DNA from: Citrobacter amalonaticus
GTDB taxonomy: Bacteria; Pseudomonadota; Gammaproteobacteria; Enterobacterales; Enterobacteriaceae
DNA: 64,000 bases
Reading direction: 5' to 3'
NCBI GenBank assembly: GCA_028994555.1
Contig: JARDVN010000001.1
Location: forward strand, 1,364,001-1,428,000
Part shown: piece after piece, positions 1 to 13,296 of the stretch
Numbering within the stretch: position 1 is the stretch's first letter
How the letters are laid out: every line of letters begins with the position of its first letter
Program-made: the position numbers and the translations under genes
The notes under the pieces: model-generated
The model's input: the letters and a program-made list of their open reading frames with translations, nothing else
Told to the model about the DNA's origin: nothing
Database searches by the model: none

Positions 1-69
1 CAGATTGACGACGTCGCCATCGTGTAATTCCTGCGCCACGCGGCGGGCAATACGTTCTTTTGCATTCAT
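1..69 (-). CDS. CoA-transferase subunit B, AtoA-like (N-terminal fragment, cut by window edge)
   Basis: Only the first 23 codons are inside the window. They read [19 protein letters not shown] and onward, which matches the start of the beta subunit of AtoDA-type 3-oxoacid/acetate CoA-transferases. Its ATG overlaps the stop of the alpha-subunit gene by one base (TGATG), the usual translationally coupled arrangement for this heterodimer. The enzyme moves CoA between an acyl-CoA and a free carboxylic acid in the cytoplasm. The true substrate is not readable from this fragment. Confidence 0.8.
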   Translation of the reverse strand, partial: MNAKERIARRVAQELHDGDVVNL

Positions 70-728
70 CACTGGGCCTCCACGAACAGATAATCCACCA
101 GAGCACCGGGGGGTGATGACGTGCACGGGAGGAATGCTTCCCAACGCGCCGATTTCCCGGATTTCGGCCACAACCACATCGGCGGCCAGCGCCATTACCG
201 GGTTGAAGTTTCGGGCGGTCAGGTCATAGGTGAGATTGCCAGCCTCATCGGCATGACTGGCGAGAAGAATGGCGAGGTCGGCACGCAGAGGTTGTTCCAG
301 CAGCCATTTCTCACCGTTGACCAGTAGCGTTTGTTTATTTTCTTCCACCACCGTGCCCAGCCCCGTTTGCGTAAGGAATCCCCCCCAGCCCGGCGCCGCC
401 AGCGCGGATCTGCTCGGCGAGCGTCCCTTGCGGCACTAACTGAACATCGAGCTCTCCGGAAATCATCTTCTTACCGGTTTCCGGGTTGGTGCCAATATGA
501 GAGGCGATCACTTTTTTTGACCTGGCCATTAGAAATCAGCGGACCAATGCCTTTATCGACAAAAGCGGTGTCATTGCCGATGAGCGTCAACGCTTTCACA
601 CCGGAGCGCATAATTTCTGTTACCAGATATTCCGGCGTCCCGACGCCCATAAAGCCGCCAAACATAATGCTCATGCCGTCATGTAATAGTTCGCGGAATT
701 TATCCGCCGTTATTCTTTTGTTTTGCAT
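69..728 (-). CDS. CoA-transferase subunit A, AtoD-like (three homopolymer frameshifts)
   Basis: After correction the protein is 218 aa (E. coli AtoD is 220) and follows AtoD closely: an N-terminal [13 protein letters not shown] glycine-rich segment, [15 protein letters not shown], then [28 protein letters not shown] and a TARNFNP segment near the C-terminus. The frame is broken by one extra base in each of three runs: T7 at 512-518, C7 at 380-386 and G6 at 108-113. Removing one base from each gives one continuous reading that ends in TGA overlapping the subunit B start. It is probably co-transcribed with the AtuA-family and CitMHS genes upstream, suggesting activation of an imported carboxylate as its CoA ester. 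Family assignment is firm; the substrate is inference. Confidence 0.85.
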
Positions 729-750
729 AATGGTGTACTTGCTGTTTTGA

Positions 751-810
751 GGACAAGGATCCCCAGGCGGAGTAATGAAACTCTGCCGAAGATGGAGGAT
801 CCTCGTGTCC
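751..810. repeat. Imperfect inverted repeat between the DUF4387-like and CoA-transferase genes
   Basis: The outer arms ggacaaggatcc (751-762) and ggatcctcgtgtcc (797-810) are near reverse complements. Inner segments ccaggcggagt and actctgccgaagatgg extend the pairing, so the 90-base gap between the two operon genes could fold into one long imperfect hairpin. It has no T tract, so it is more likely an mRNA processing or stability hairpin, or a small mobile repeat, than an intrinsic terminator. Confidence 0.4.
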
Positions 811-818
811 GAAAAGAA

Positions 819-1118
819 TTAAATGGGCATATCCAGCAACGCGGAGCTTAGCCCTTTGCCGTGCATATCCAGCGCCAGCGAGCGAGTAACGCCACCGCCC
901 AGCGCTTTATGCATCACGAAATTTAGAGCGCCGAGTTCCGGTAATTCATAGCGAATCACCTCGCCCTGTACAATATCGCCAAACCAGGCTTTGACTCTTT
1001 CGGCGGTGACCTGTTCTGCCAGTATGGAATAATCTTCCGGACGCCAGGCAATTAAGGAAATATTGGAAATATTTCCTTTATCTCCGGTACGGGAATGCGC
1101 TATTTCACGTAATTTCAT
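819..1118 (-). CDS. AtuA C-terminal-like / DUF4387-like small protein
   Basis: A 99-aa intact reading frame beginning MKLREIAHSRTGDKGN. The HSRTGDKGN segment and the later KALGGGVTRSL are typical of the small proteins encoded beside, or fused to, AtuA (DUF1446) family proteins. Its ATG overlaps the stop of the AtuA-family gene (TAATG), so the two are translationally coupled and probably act together. The biochemical role of this small partner is not known. I see no signal peptide or membrane segment. Confidence 0.7.
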   Translation of the reverse strand: MKLREIAHSRTGDKGNISNISLIAWRPEDYSILAEQVTAERVKAWFGDIVQGEVIRYELPELGALNFVMHKALGGGVTRSLALDMHGKGLSSALLDMPI

Positions 1119-2459
1119 TATTTATTCTCCAGTGCGGTAACATGGTGTTGAACGCATTGACGCGGAATAAGGGTGGAGTCCATGGCCAGTATTTCTTTTA
1201 CCGATTTCATGACACCACCACCGCCCGCAGGTCCGTTGGTATAAAGTGTTTCCACTTCGTTGCCGACGGTAACCGCCTGCGCACGAGTGGCGCAGCGGGC
1301 AGCAACACGAGCGCGAACTTCATAGGGCTCGCTGTGCTGACCGCGCGTTTCACCATGCAGCGCATTGACACCAATGAGGTCGTAACGTGTTTCCTGCGCG
1401 TTAAAGTGACAAATCGCGAAGCGCTCACGCACGATGTCGAGAGCGAGACGTCCACGATTTACCGCACCCGGACCGGCGTAGGAGATTTCGCCTTCACCGA
1501 TAAAACCGTCCTGATAACCGACAGAAACCTTCAGCGTTTCGGTACGTGGTGCACCCGTCGCACCGGTAATCCGCACCTCATCCGGGCCGCATTGGCTAAA
1601 ACGCACATGGCTGAAGTCAGCAACAACGTCAGGGGTGAGATAACAATCCGGCCGGTGGATCTCGTACAGTAGTTGCTCTTTGCAGGTGTCTACAGTAATC
1701 AGTCCGCCAGAGCCGGCCACTTTGGTAATGGTGGCGCTGCCATCTTCACTGACCACAGCCAGTGGGAAACCGAGGTGTGCCAGATGAGGAACATCCTTCA
1801 CCCCCCGGATCGGCGTAATATCCGCCGGTGATTTGCCCGGCGCACTCCAGAAGATGACCGATACAGGTCCCCATGCCCAGGTGATGCCAGTCATCAGCGT
1901 CCCAGTTGAACTCATGCATCATCGGTGCAAGAAAAAGCGACGGGTCGGCGACGCGTCCGGCAATCACCACATCTGCATCGGACTCAAGTGCTTCCAGTAA
2001 TCCCGCCGCGCCTAAATACGCGTTTGCGGAAAGTAAGGTTTTTTCAAAGCGAGAAACGGGAACACCGGCTTCGTCCAGCGTCAGGTCCATCGACTGTATG
2101 AGCGACAACACGTCATCACCCGTGACTACAGCGACTTTAAGGCCATGTAAACCCAGTTCCTGGGCAATTTTCAGCACCGCTTTTCCAGCGGCGAGCGGGT
2201 TGGCGGAACCCATGTTAGAGATGATTCGCACATTTTTGGCGTGACAGGTCGGTAACACCGCGCGCATCCGCGCTTCGAGCAGTTCGTTATAGCCTTTGTT
2301 CGGATCCTGCTGCTTCTGTTTTTGTCCAATGGCGATGGTGCGTTCTGCCAGACATTCAAACACCAGGTAATCCAGTTCCCCTTTTTCGGCCAGTTCAACC
2401 GCAGGCTCAATGCGGTCGCCTGCGTAGCCTGCTCCGGAACCAATTCGAATGGTTTTCAT
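1118..2459 (-). CDS. AtuA family (DUF1446) protein, homopolymer frameshift
   Basis: The corrected product is 446 aa. It starts MKTIRIGSGAGYAGDRIEPA and contains LDYLVFECLAERTIA, a conserved opening of the AtuA/DUF1446 family named after acyclic terpene utilisation in Pseudomonas. One extra C in the C6 run at 1801-1806 breaks the frame after the YYADPG segment; with five C it reads on as GVKDVPHLAHLGFPLAVVS. The neighbours (transporter, CoA-transferase) suggest catabolism of a carboxylate through CoA thioesters. The family's reaction is not established and I do not assign one. A link to terpenes cannot be assumed here. Confidence 0.75.
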
Positions 2460-2493
2460 TTTATTTCCTTAATTCTTAACAAGAAATGTGCTG

Positions 2494-3801
2494 TTAAATC
2501 GGGAAGACGCCGGTGAGGGCGGCGGCAAAGGTCATAATGACGCTGGCTGCCCACAGGACCGGGATGGAGAATTTTTGGTGATCCGCGAGGTCGACACCGG
2601 CAAGACTGACCAACAGGAAGGTCGCGGGAGTCAGTGGACTGACCGGGAAGCCGGTGGTCATCTGACCGAGCACCGATGCCTGAGCAACCTGAATGGCAGG
2701 GATACCCATAATGTCCACGGTATGCGCGACGACAGGCATAATGCCGAAGTAATAAGAGTCTGGATCGAAAATCAACGACAACGGCATCGAGATCAGGCCG
2801 ACGATGAACGGAATATGGGATGCCAGTGCCGCAGGCATAAACTCAACCGCCGCATGAGACATGGCTTTCAGCATGCCTGCACCACCCATGATCCCGGTAA
2901 ATGCTCCCGCCGCGAACAGGATACTGGCCATCATCAGCGCCGCTTTTGCGTGGGCGTTGATCCGTTCTTTCTGCATTTCAACATTCGGATAGTTGATCAT
3001 CAACGCCAGCGTCAGGGCGATCATGAAGGCAACGGTGGGGGGAGATGCGGGTGAACACCATTGTGCCGATCACGGCAATAACCAGTGCGATATTTACCCA
3101 GAAAAGATGTGGGCGACGCAGGACTTTTTCCTGCTCGGTCAGTTCCTTATGATGCGAAAAATCACCTGCGGCCGCAGCAAAGTGGGCTGCGCCAAGGCGT
3201 TTCTCTTCACGTTTACCCCAGTACCAGCCCATGATGACCATAAAGGTCAGGCCCGCGAGCTGTGCTGGAATTAACGGAATAAAGAGGTCATGGGTGGTGA
3301 CGTTCAATGCGGCCGAGGCGCGAATCATCGGCCCGGTCCAGGGTAAAAAAGTTGACCCCGGCGCTGAGCGCAACAATACCAAGTAAGATCCGTTTGTCCA
3401 TACCGAGGCGATTGAACAGCGGCAGCATGGTGGGGACAGTGATTAAGAAGGTCACCGCGCCATTACCGTCAAGGTGGGCGATGAGTGCCAGAAGGCCCGT
3501 GCCGATGATGATTTTAACCGGGTTGGTCCCTACGAATCGCAATATACCGCGTACGATAGGGTCAAACATCCCGGCATCCGTCACAACGCCAAAAAAAAGC
3601 GATCGCAAAGACGAACATCGCCGCCATCGGGGCCAGTTTTGTGATGCCTTCGACCACATATTTTGCGGTATCTGTTCCGCAACCTGCAGCCAGCGCGCCA
3701 ATCACCGGAATAACGATCAGGGCAACCAGAGGTGACATCCTTTTGGACATGATAAAAAATAATAAGGTGGCTATAGTAAGCACACCTATTAGCGCCAGCA
3801 T
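2494..3801 (-). CDS. CitMHS-family carboxylate (citrate-type) transporter, three homopolymer frameshifts
   Basis: The corrected protein is 434 aa and almost entirely hydrophobic, with about 11-12 membrane segments. It opens MLALIGVLTIATLLFFIM. Family-like stretches are FFGVVTDAGMFDP, LIAHLDGNGAVTFLI and FDPDSYYFGIMPVV, characteristic of CitMHS metal-citrate/proton symporters. Extra bases lie in A8 at 3591-3598, A6 at 3345-3350 and G6 at 3037-3042; dropping one from each restores one frame. It is the first gene of the minus-strand operon and is divergent from the LysR gene. The substrate is probably a di- or tricarboxylate, but citrate itself is not demonstrated. Confidence 0.8.
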
Positions 3802-4217
3802 GAGTTTCTCCTTAATATTTTTATAAACTTATATGCTTCGAATGTATAAAAGTAAATACAATGTTAATTGTGTGCAGAGGGATATATGTTTTATCAGTGC
3901 ATTAGTTTTTATCACAGTGCGCCGGATGGTACTAATTTGTAAATCCAATGAAGTCATTTGTTGTAAGGGTTAATGCGACTATTTGAGATAAAAATAACGC
4001 TATAGCTAATTTGTTTAAATATAGAAATCACTTAATAAACATAGGGTTGTTCTGTGTGTTGGGTATATTCTGCTTAAATAACTTTAGTGGCAACAGAGCA
4101 GTGCGTAGAAATTAAAATGCGGTTATTGTGGGGTGGGTCATAAAAAGAAATTAACTGCCTTTTATTCATTTTGAAAACCGATAAGATAATTAATGGTTTC
4201 GATGGCAGGAGCAGGAA
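3802..4217. promoter_or_regulatory. Divergent promoter region between the CitMHS operon and the LysR gene
   Basis: These 416 bases are AT-rich and hold no convincing reading frame. The divergent layout (regulator one way, transporter and catabolic genes the other) is the classic LysR arrangement, so operators for the 4218-5126 product are expected here. I could not pick out a convincing T-N11-A operator or a clear sigma-70 promoter by eye. A GGAGCAGGA stretch immediately before 4218 supplies the ribosome binding site of the regulator. Confidence 0.5.
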
Positions 4218-5126
4218 ATGAATCTTTCGATTAAACAACTCAGGGCATTCTTAATATTAAGCGAGGCTGATAGTTTTACTCAGGCGGCCCGGCGGTTTAA
4301 TCTATCTCAGCCCGCGTTTAGTACCCTGATTGCATCACTGGAAGAGGAGATTGGCTATCGGCTATTCGACAGGGATACGCGGCGCGTGTTGCTGAATGCA
4401 GATGGCATTCATTTTCTCGATCTGGCACGCAAGATTGTGCAGAGCCATGATGATGCCGTGGGCGAAATCAAAGACCGGGTAGCAGGTAATAATAACGATA
4501 TCACCCTCGCGGTGTTACCTTCGCTGGCGGTGGAATGGCTACCTGAAATACTGGTGAAATACAGTAAGAGGGTGCCGCAAAGTAATGTGAAACTGATCGA
4601 CACCCAGTGGGATCGCTGTCTGAAGGCATTACTTGATGGTCAGGCGGATATGGCATTAACCGCCGGGCAACCCTCGTTGACCACGTTTGATTCAACGTTA
4701 TTGTTCTCGGATAAATTTTATCTGCTCTGTCATCGCGAACATCCACTGGCACAACAATCTTCGGTATCGCTCAGTCAGGTTTGTGATTATCCCTTTATTG
4801 GTTTCAGCATCGGCACCAGCATTCGGCAGTACACCGATAAGCTCTGCGAAAATCTGGCCATGAGCTTTAATTATCAACTGGAAGTGCGCCAGCTCACCAC
4901 GATGATGGGCCTGATTGCCGCCAACTACGGGATCAGCATTACGACCGGATTAACGCTGTTCCAGTTCAACCATAAAGATATCGTGATTTTACCGTTTGAA
5001 GATTTGGCGCTGGAGCGGGCAATCTATTTGGTGACGCCGAAGGGGCGACATCTCGCGCCTGGCGTCGCGTCGTTTGCGGAATTCATTACCTGCCAGGCGC
5101 ACCAGTTCGCGTCAGAACATATGTGA
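4218..5126 (+). CDS. LysR-family transcriptional regulator
   Basis: An intact 302-aa protein. Residues 1-60 form the winged helix-turn-helix of LysR regulators: MNLSIKQLRAFLILSEADSF followed by TQAARRFNLSQPAFSTLIASLEE. The remaining 240 residues are the periplasmic-binding-protein-like effector domain. It is transcribed away from the CitMHS/AtuA/CoA-transferase operon, so it is the likely local activator with a substrate or CoA intermediate as coinducer. It converges on malT with a 27-base gap. The specific regulator subgroup is not recognised. Confidence 0.9.
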   Translation: MNLSIKQLRAFLILSEADSFTQAARRFNLSQPAFSTLIASLEEEIGYRLFDRDTRRVLLNADGIHFLDLARKIVQSHDDAVGEIKDRVAGNNNDITLAVLPSLAVEWLPEILVKYSKRVPQSNVKLIDTQWDRCLKALLDGQADMALTAGQPSLTTFDSTLLFSDKFYLLCHREHPLAQQSSVSLSQVCDYPFIGFSIGTSIRQYTDKLCENLAMSFNYQLEVRQLTTMMGLIAANYGISITTGLTLFQFNHKDIVILPFEDLALERAIYLVTPKGRHLAPGVASFAEFITCQAHQFASEHM

Positions 5127-5153
5127 TGCAAACGCCCACGAAAGACCGGCGTG

Positions 5154-8235
<3,082 letters not shown>

Positions 8236-8668
8236 CTACCAGAAACTACGATTATCAACAAGGGTTTCGCAAAGTTTGATATCGATGACATGATAATCAT
8301 GAAGGCTATCCTGCGGGCAGGAGTGGTATGGCGAGACCAGAAATAAAAACAGGACAATAAAGTTTGCAATAAAGCCGATAGCAAAAAAAGAGCGCGCCAG
8401 TGCCCAGCACCCATCCTTCAAAAGGATCTGGAAGGGCTTTGTATTGCAAATCATTGCTGAATAAAACCCGTACCATAGCAAAGGTTGTATACAACATTAA
8501 CGGTATTCCACTTATCAGTATGCACGTATGGTGATAAGTAATTACATCACCCATTCTTATCAATGATAAAAAATCAGTCATAACAAAACCAAATATTTGT
8601 AAATCAAGAATGCCAAGGAGAAAGATAATTAGCAAAAAATACATTAGCCGCATAAATAATTTCTTCAT
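8236..8668 (-). CDS. DUF1240-like membrane protein, candidate immunity protein, distal copy (homopolymer frameshift)
   Basis: With one A removed from the A7 run at 8383-8389 this gives 143 aa starting MKKLFMRLMYFLLIIFLLGI. Three hydrophobic segments are visible (about 8-27, 48-70, 87-111), then a short tail with a YHSCPQ motif and DIKLCETLVDN. That layout, three helices plus a Cys-containing tail ending in a KLC motif, resembles DUF1240 proteins. It is a tandem duplicate of the gene at 8691-9123 and lies downstream of the putative effector, the usual place for an immunity gene. An inner-membrane immunity protein would suit a pore-forming toxin. The frame repair is well supported; the immunity role is inference. 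Confidence 0.6.
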
Positions 8669-9145
8669 AAATCCTCTTTAAAATGAGCGATTAAAAAAAA
8701 CTACGATTATCAACAAGGGTTTCGCAAAGCTTAACATCAGTCACATGATAATAATGAAGGTTGTCCTGCGGGCAGGAGTGATATGACGATACCAGAAATA
8801 AAAACAGGACAATAAAGTTTGCAATAAAGCCGGTAGCAAAAAAAGAGCGCGCCAGTGCCCAGCACCCATCCTTCAAAAGGATCAGGAAGGGCTTTGTATT
8901 GCAAATCATTGCTGAATAAAACCCGTACCATAGCAAAGGTTGTATACAACATTAACGGTATTCCACTTATCAGTATGCACGTATGGTGATAAGTGATTAT
9001 GTCACCCATTCTTATCAAAGATAAGAAATCGGTCATAACATTACCAAATATTAATGCATAAAGCATGCTAAGGAGGAAGGTAATTAATAAAAGGCACATT
9101 AACCGCTTAAATATTTTTTTCATAAGACCTCCTTAAAATGAGTCA
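8246..9145. repeat. Tandem direct duplication of the candidate immunity gene (unit about 450 bp)
   Basis: Unit 1 (8246-8690) and unit 2 (8699-9145) both begin with aaactacgattatcaacaag and end with the ribosome binding site region. The central stretch (about 8327-8508 and 8779-8962) is almost identical, while the first about 70 bases and the last about 120 bases of each unit differ at many positions. Both copies carry the same A7 run. The layout is a gene duplication with a conserved core and diverged ends. Confidence 0.85.
8691..9123 (-). CDS. DUF1240-like membrane protein, candidate immunity protein, effector-proximal copy (homopolymer frameshift)
   Basis: The corrected reading is 143 aa, starting MKKIFKRLMCLLLITFLLSM. 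It has three membrane segments and the YHSCPQ...DVKLCETLVDN tail. A strong AAGGAGG ribosome binding site precedes the ATG, nine bases beyond the stop of the putative effector. One extra A in the A7 run at 8838-8844 breaks the frame at the third membrane helix; without the repair the ORF ends in an unrelated tail. The A8 run at 8693-8700 sits at the stop codon, so the exact C-terminus is uncertain by a few residues. The adjacent duplicate at 8236-8668 shares most of its sequence. Immunity to the 9133-9999 product is inferred from position and membrane topology. Confidence 0.65.
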
Positions 9146-9999
9146 AAGTAGGGAGAGTCGAATCCATAATCGTAATTTTTATGATGATGTATATAGTTAC
9201 GAAGCTTTCCTTTTAACGCATTTGATAGCCCTGTTTTTTCATCAAGGACATTTAATGTGCAATTAAGTAAAATGCCCACCAAAACAATAATGCCGGTAGT
9301 AACAATTACGGGCGCACTAGCTAAAATTGCCAGGCCCGCAACAACCCCAATCACAACCCCCGATACTACCGCTTTAGCCATATCCATTGAAATATCGACC
9401 AGAAAATCGACCATCTGATAATCTGATTTAAAAATCAGTTCGATGGCTCGCCAGGCCAGCGAAAAATAGAGGCAATATCTGACACCACTCCTGATACTGT
9501 TGTAAAGCCCACGTTTACCGATGGCCATTTCCAGTATTTGCGGATGCCTGGCACCGTAGCGGGTCCCGTTAAGAATACGGCGTAACGCAGGGTATCCCGT
9601 AATTTTTATATAGGCTTTGCCGCCCACGTTGTACTCGATCGCTTTTATTTTTAAAACAGTAAAGTTAAAAACCAATTCGTTAGCCGGGTTGTAATACGTT
9701 GTGAGCTTAGACAGACTGCGAAAGGCATCCAGTCCGTCTTTTATATTACCCGGTCCCGCGCGATACGAGAAAAATTGGTCAATTCCTCCCATTAGGTCAT
9801 CCACGACTTGCTGTGCTTCTTCTATTGTCAACAGGAGGATGTGGTGGTGTTGAGTGATGAATGATCCATCCATAAAAGCCATATCGCGCTGCACAGGGTT
9901 CATTGAACTCCAGTGGATGTCAGCTGAGCCGCGCAGCGGATCGTCATCGGGATGACGTGAGGTGTTCTCGTACAACGAAGAAGATGGACGATGACGCAT
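9133..9999 (-). CDS. Unrecognised protein with C-terminal hydrophobic hairpin, candidate pore-forming T6SS effector
   Basis: An intact 288-aa frame with its own AAGGGA ribosome binding site. The N-terminal 45 residues are polar and probably disordered (SSSLYENTSRHPDDDP). Residues about 130-190 hold a basic segment (GTRYGARHP, GKRGLYNSIRSG) and an amphipathic stretch. Residues about 208-227 and 229-249 form two adjacent glycine- and alanine-rich hydrophobic helices split by a proline, resembling the hydrophobic hairpin of pore-forming colicins. A short His/Tyr-rich tail follows. No catalytic motif or signal peptide is visible. It lies 28 bases after hcp and directly before two membrane-protein genes, which fits a secreted membrane-acting toxin followed by its immunity genes. 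The role is inference. Confidence 0.6.
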   Translation of the reverse strand: MRHRPSSSLYENTSRHPDDDPLRGSADIHWSSMNPVQRDMAFMDGSFITQHHHILLLTIEEAQQVVDDLMGGIDQFFSYRAGPGNIKDGLDAFRSLSKLTTYYNPANELVFNFTVLKIKAIEYNVGGKAYIKITGYPALRRILNGTRYGARHPQILEMAIGKRGLYNSIRSGVRYCLYFSLAWRAIELIFKSDYQMVDFLVDISMDMAKAVVSGVVIGVVAGLAILASAPVIVTTGIIVLVGILLNCTLNVLDEKTGLSNALKGKLRNYIHHHKNYDYGFDSPYFDSF

Positions 10000-10027
10000 G
10001 CTATTCCCTTATATACGTGTTTCAGAC

Positions 10028-10507
10028 TCAGAAGAGCCGGTCGCTCCAAAAGCTAAAGGCGCTGGTGCTCGCCATACAATGTTCCCAACTAATGGACTCA
10101 TATGTAAAACAAACACGTTCCTGTGCTTCGTTACCATTTTCAATAATATTATGTGGCACAATTATTTTGATGTTAGAAATATGAGCTTTGAATAGTTTAA
10201 TTTTATAGTAGATCTCTTGTTGACCTCCTGGATTAACGCGATACAGGTCGAGTTCACATTCAAGCGTTTCGTTATCGTTGATGGCTTTGCTGAGTAACGG
10301 CGAAGAACGGTCTACGGGCTTAATTATTTGCAATTCATGATGGCAAACATTTTGTTGCCGTGATGTTTCGTGTTCAAGTGCGTAAATCATTATCTGATCA
10401 ATATGACGGGTTTGAGATTTATTACTTATTGAACTCCGGGAGCCGCACTGCGCTGATATATCTCCCTGAATCTCTCCTGTCAGCGTGAGCCAGGATAAAT
10501 GGGACAT
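10028..10507 (-). CDS. Orphan Hcp-family type VI secretion tube/effector-carrier protein
   Basis: A 159-aa intact protein, the length of Hcp1-family proteins. It keeps their pattern: an LTLTGEIQGDIS opening, a HIDQIMIYALEHETS strand, KPVDRSSPLLSKAINDNETL (Hcp has a similar D-x-SSP-L-KA-x-x-x-x-x-TL motif), LYRVNPGGQQEIYYKIKL, and FTYESISWEH near the end. Hcp hexamers stack into the T6SS tube and can carry effectors inside the ring or fused to it. No other T6SS structural gene is in the window, so this is an orphan copy that needs an apparatus encoded elsewhere. A good AAAAGGA ribosome binding site precedes the ATG. It is AT-richer than the flanking mal genes, suggesting horizontal acquisition. 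Confidence 0.8.
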   Translation of the reverse strand: MSHLSWLTLTGEIQGDISAQCGSRSSISNKSQTRHIDQIMIYALEHETSRQQNVCHHELQIIKPVDRSSPLLSKAINDNETLECELDLYRVNPGGQQEIYYKIKLFKAHISNIKIIVPHNIIENGNEAQERVCFTYESISWEHCMASTSAFSFWSDRLF

Positions 10508-13287
<2,780 letters not shown>

Positions 13288-13296
13288 GGAAGCGCG

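Noticed and set aside
8383..8844. Programmed frameshifting at the identical A7 runs in both candidate immunity genes
   Set aside because: The same kind of run error is found in over 30 unrelated genes here, so an overcall is simpler. The shared run follows from the duplication.
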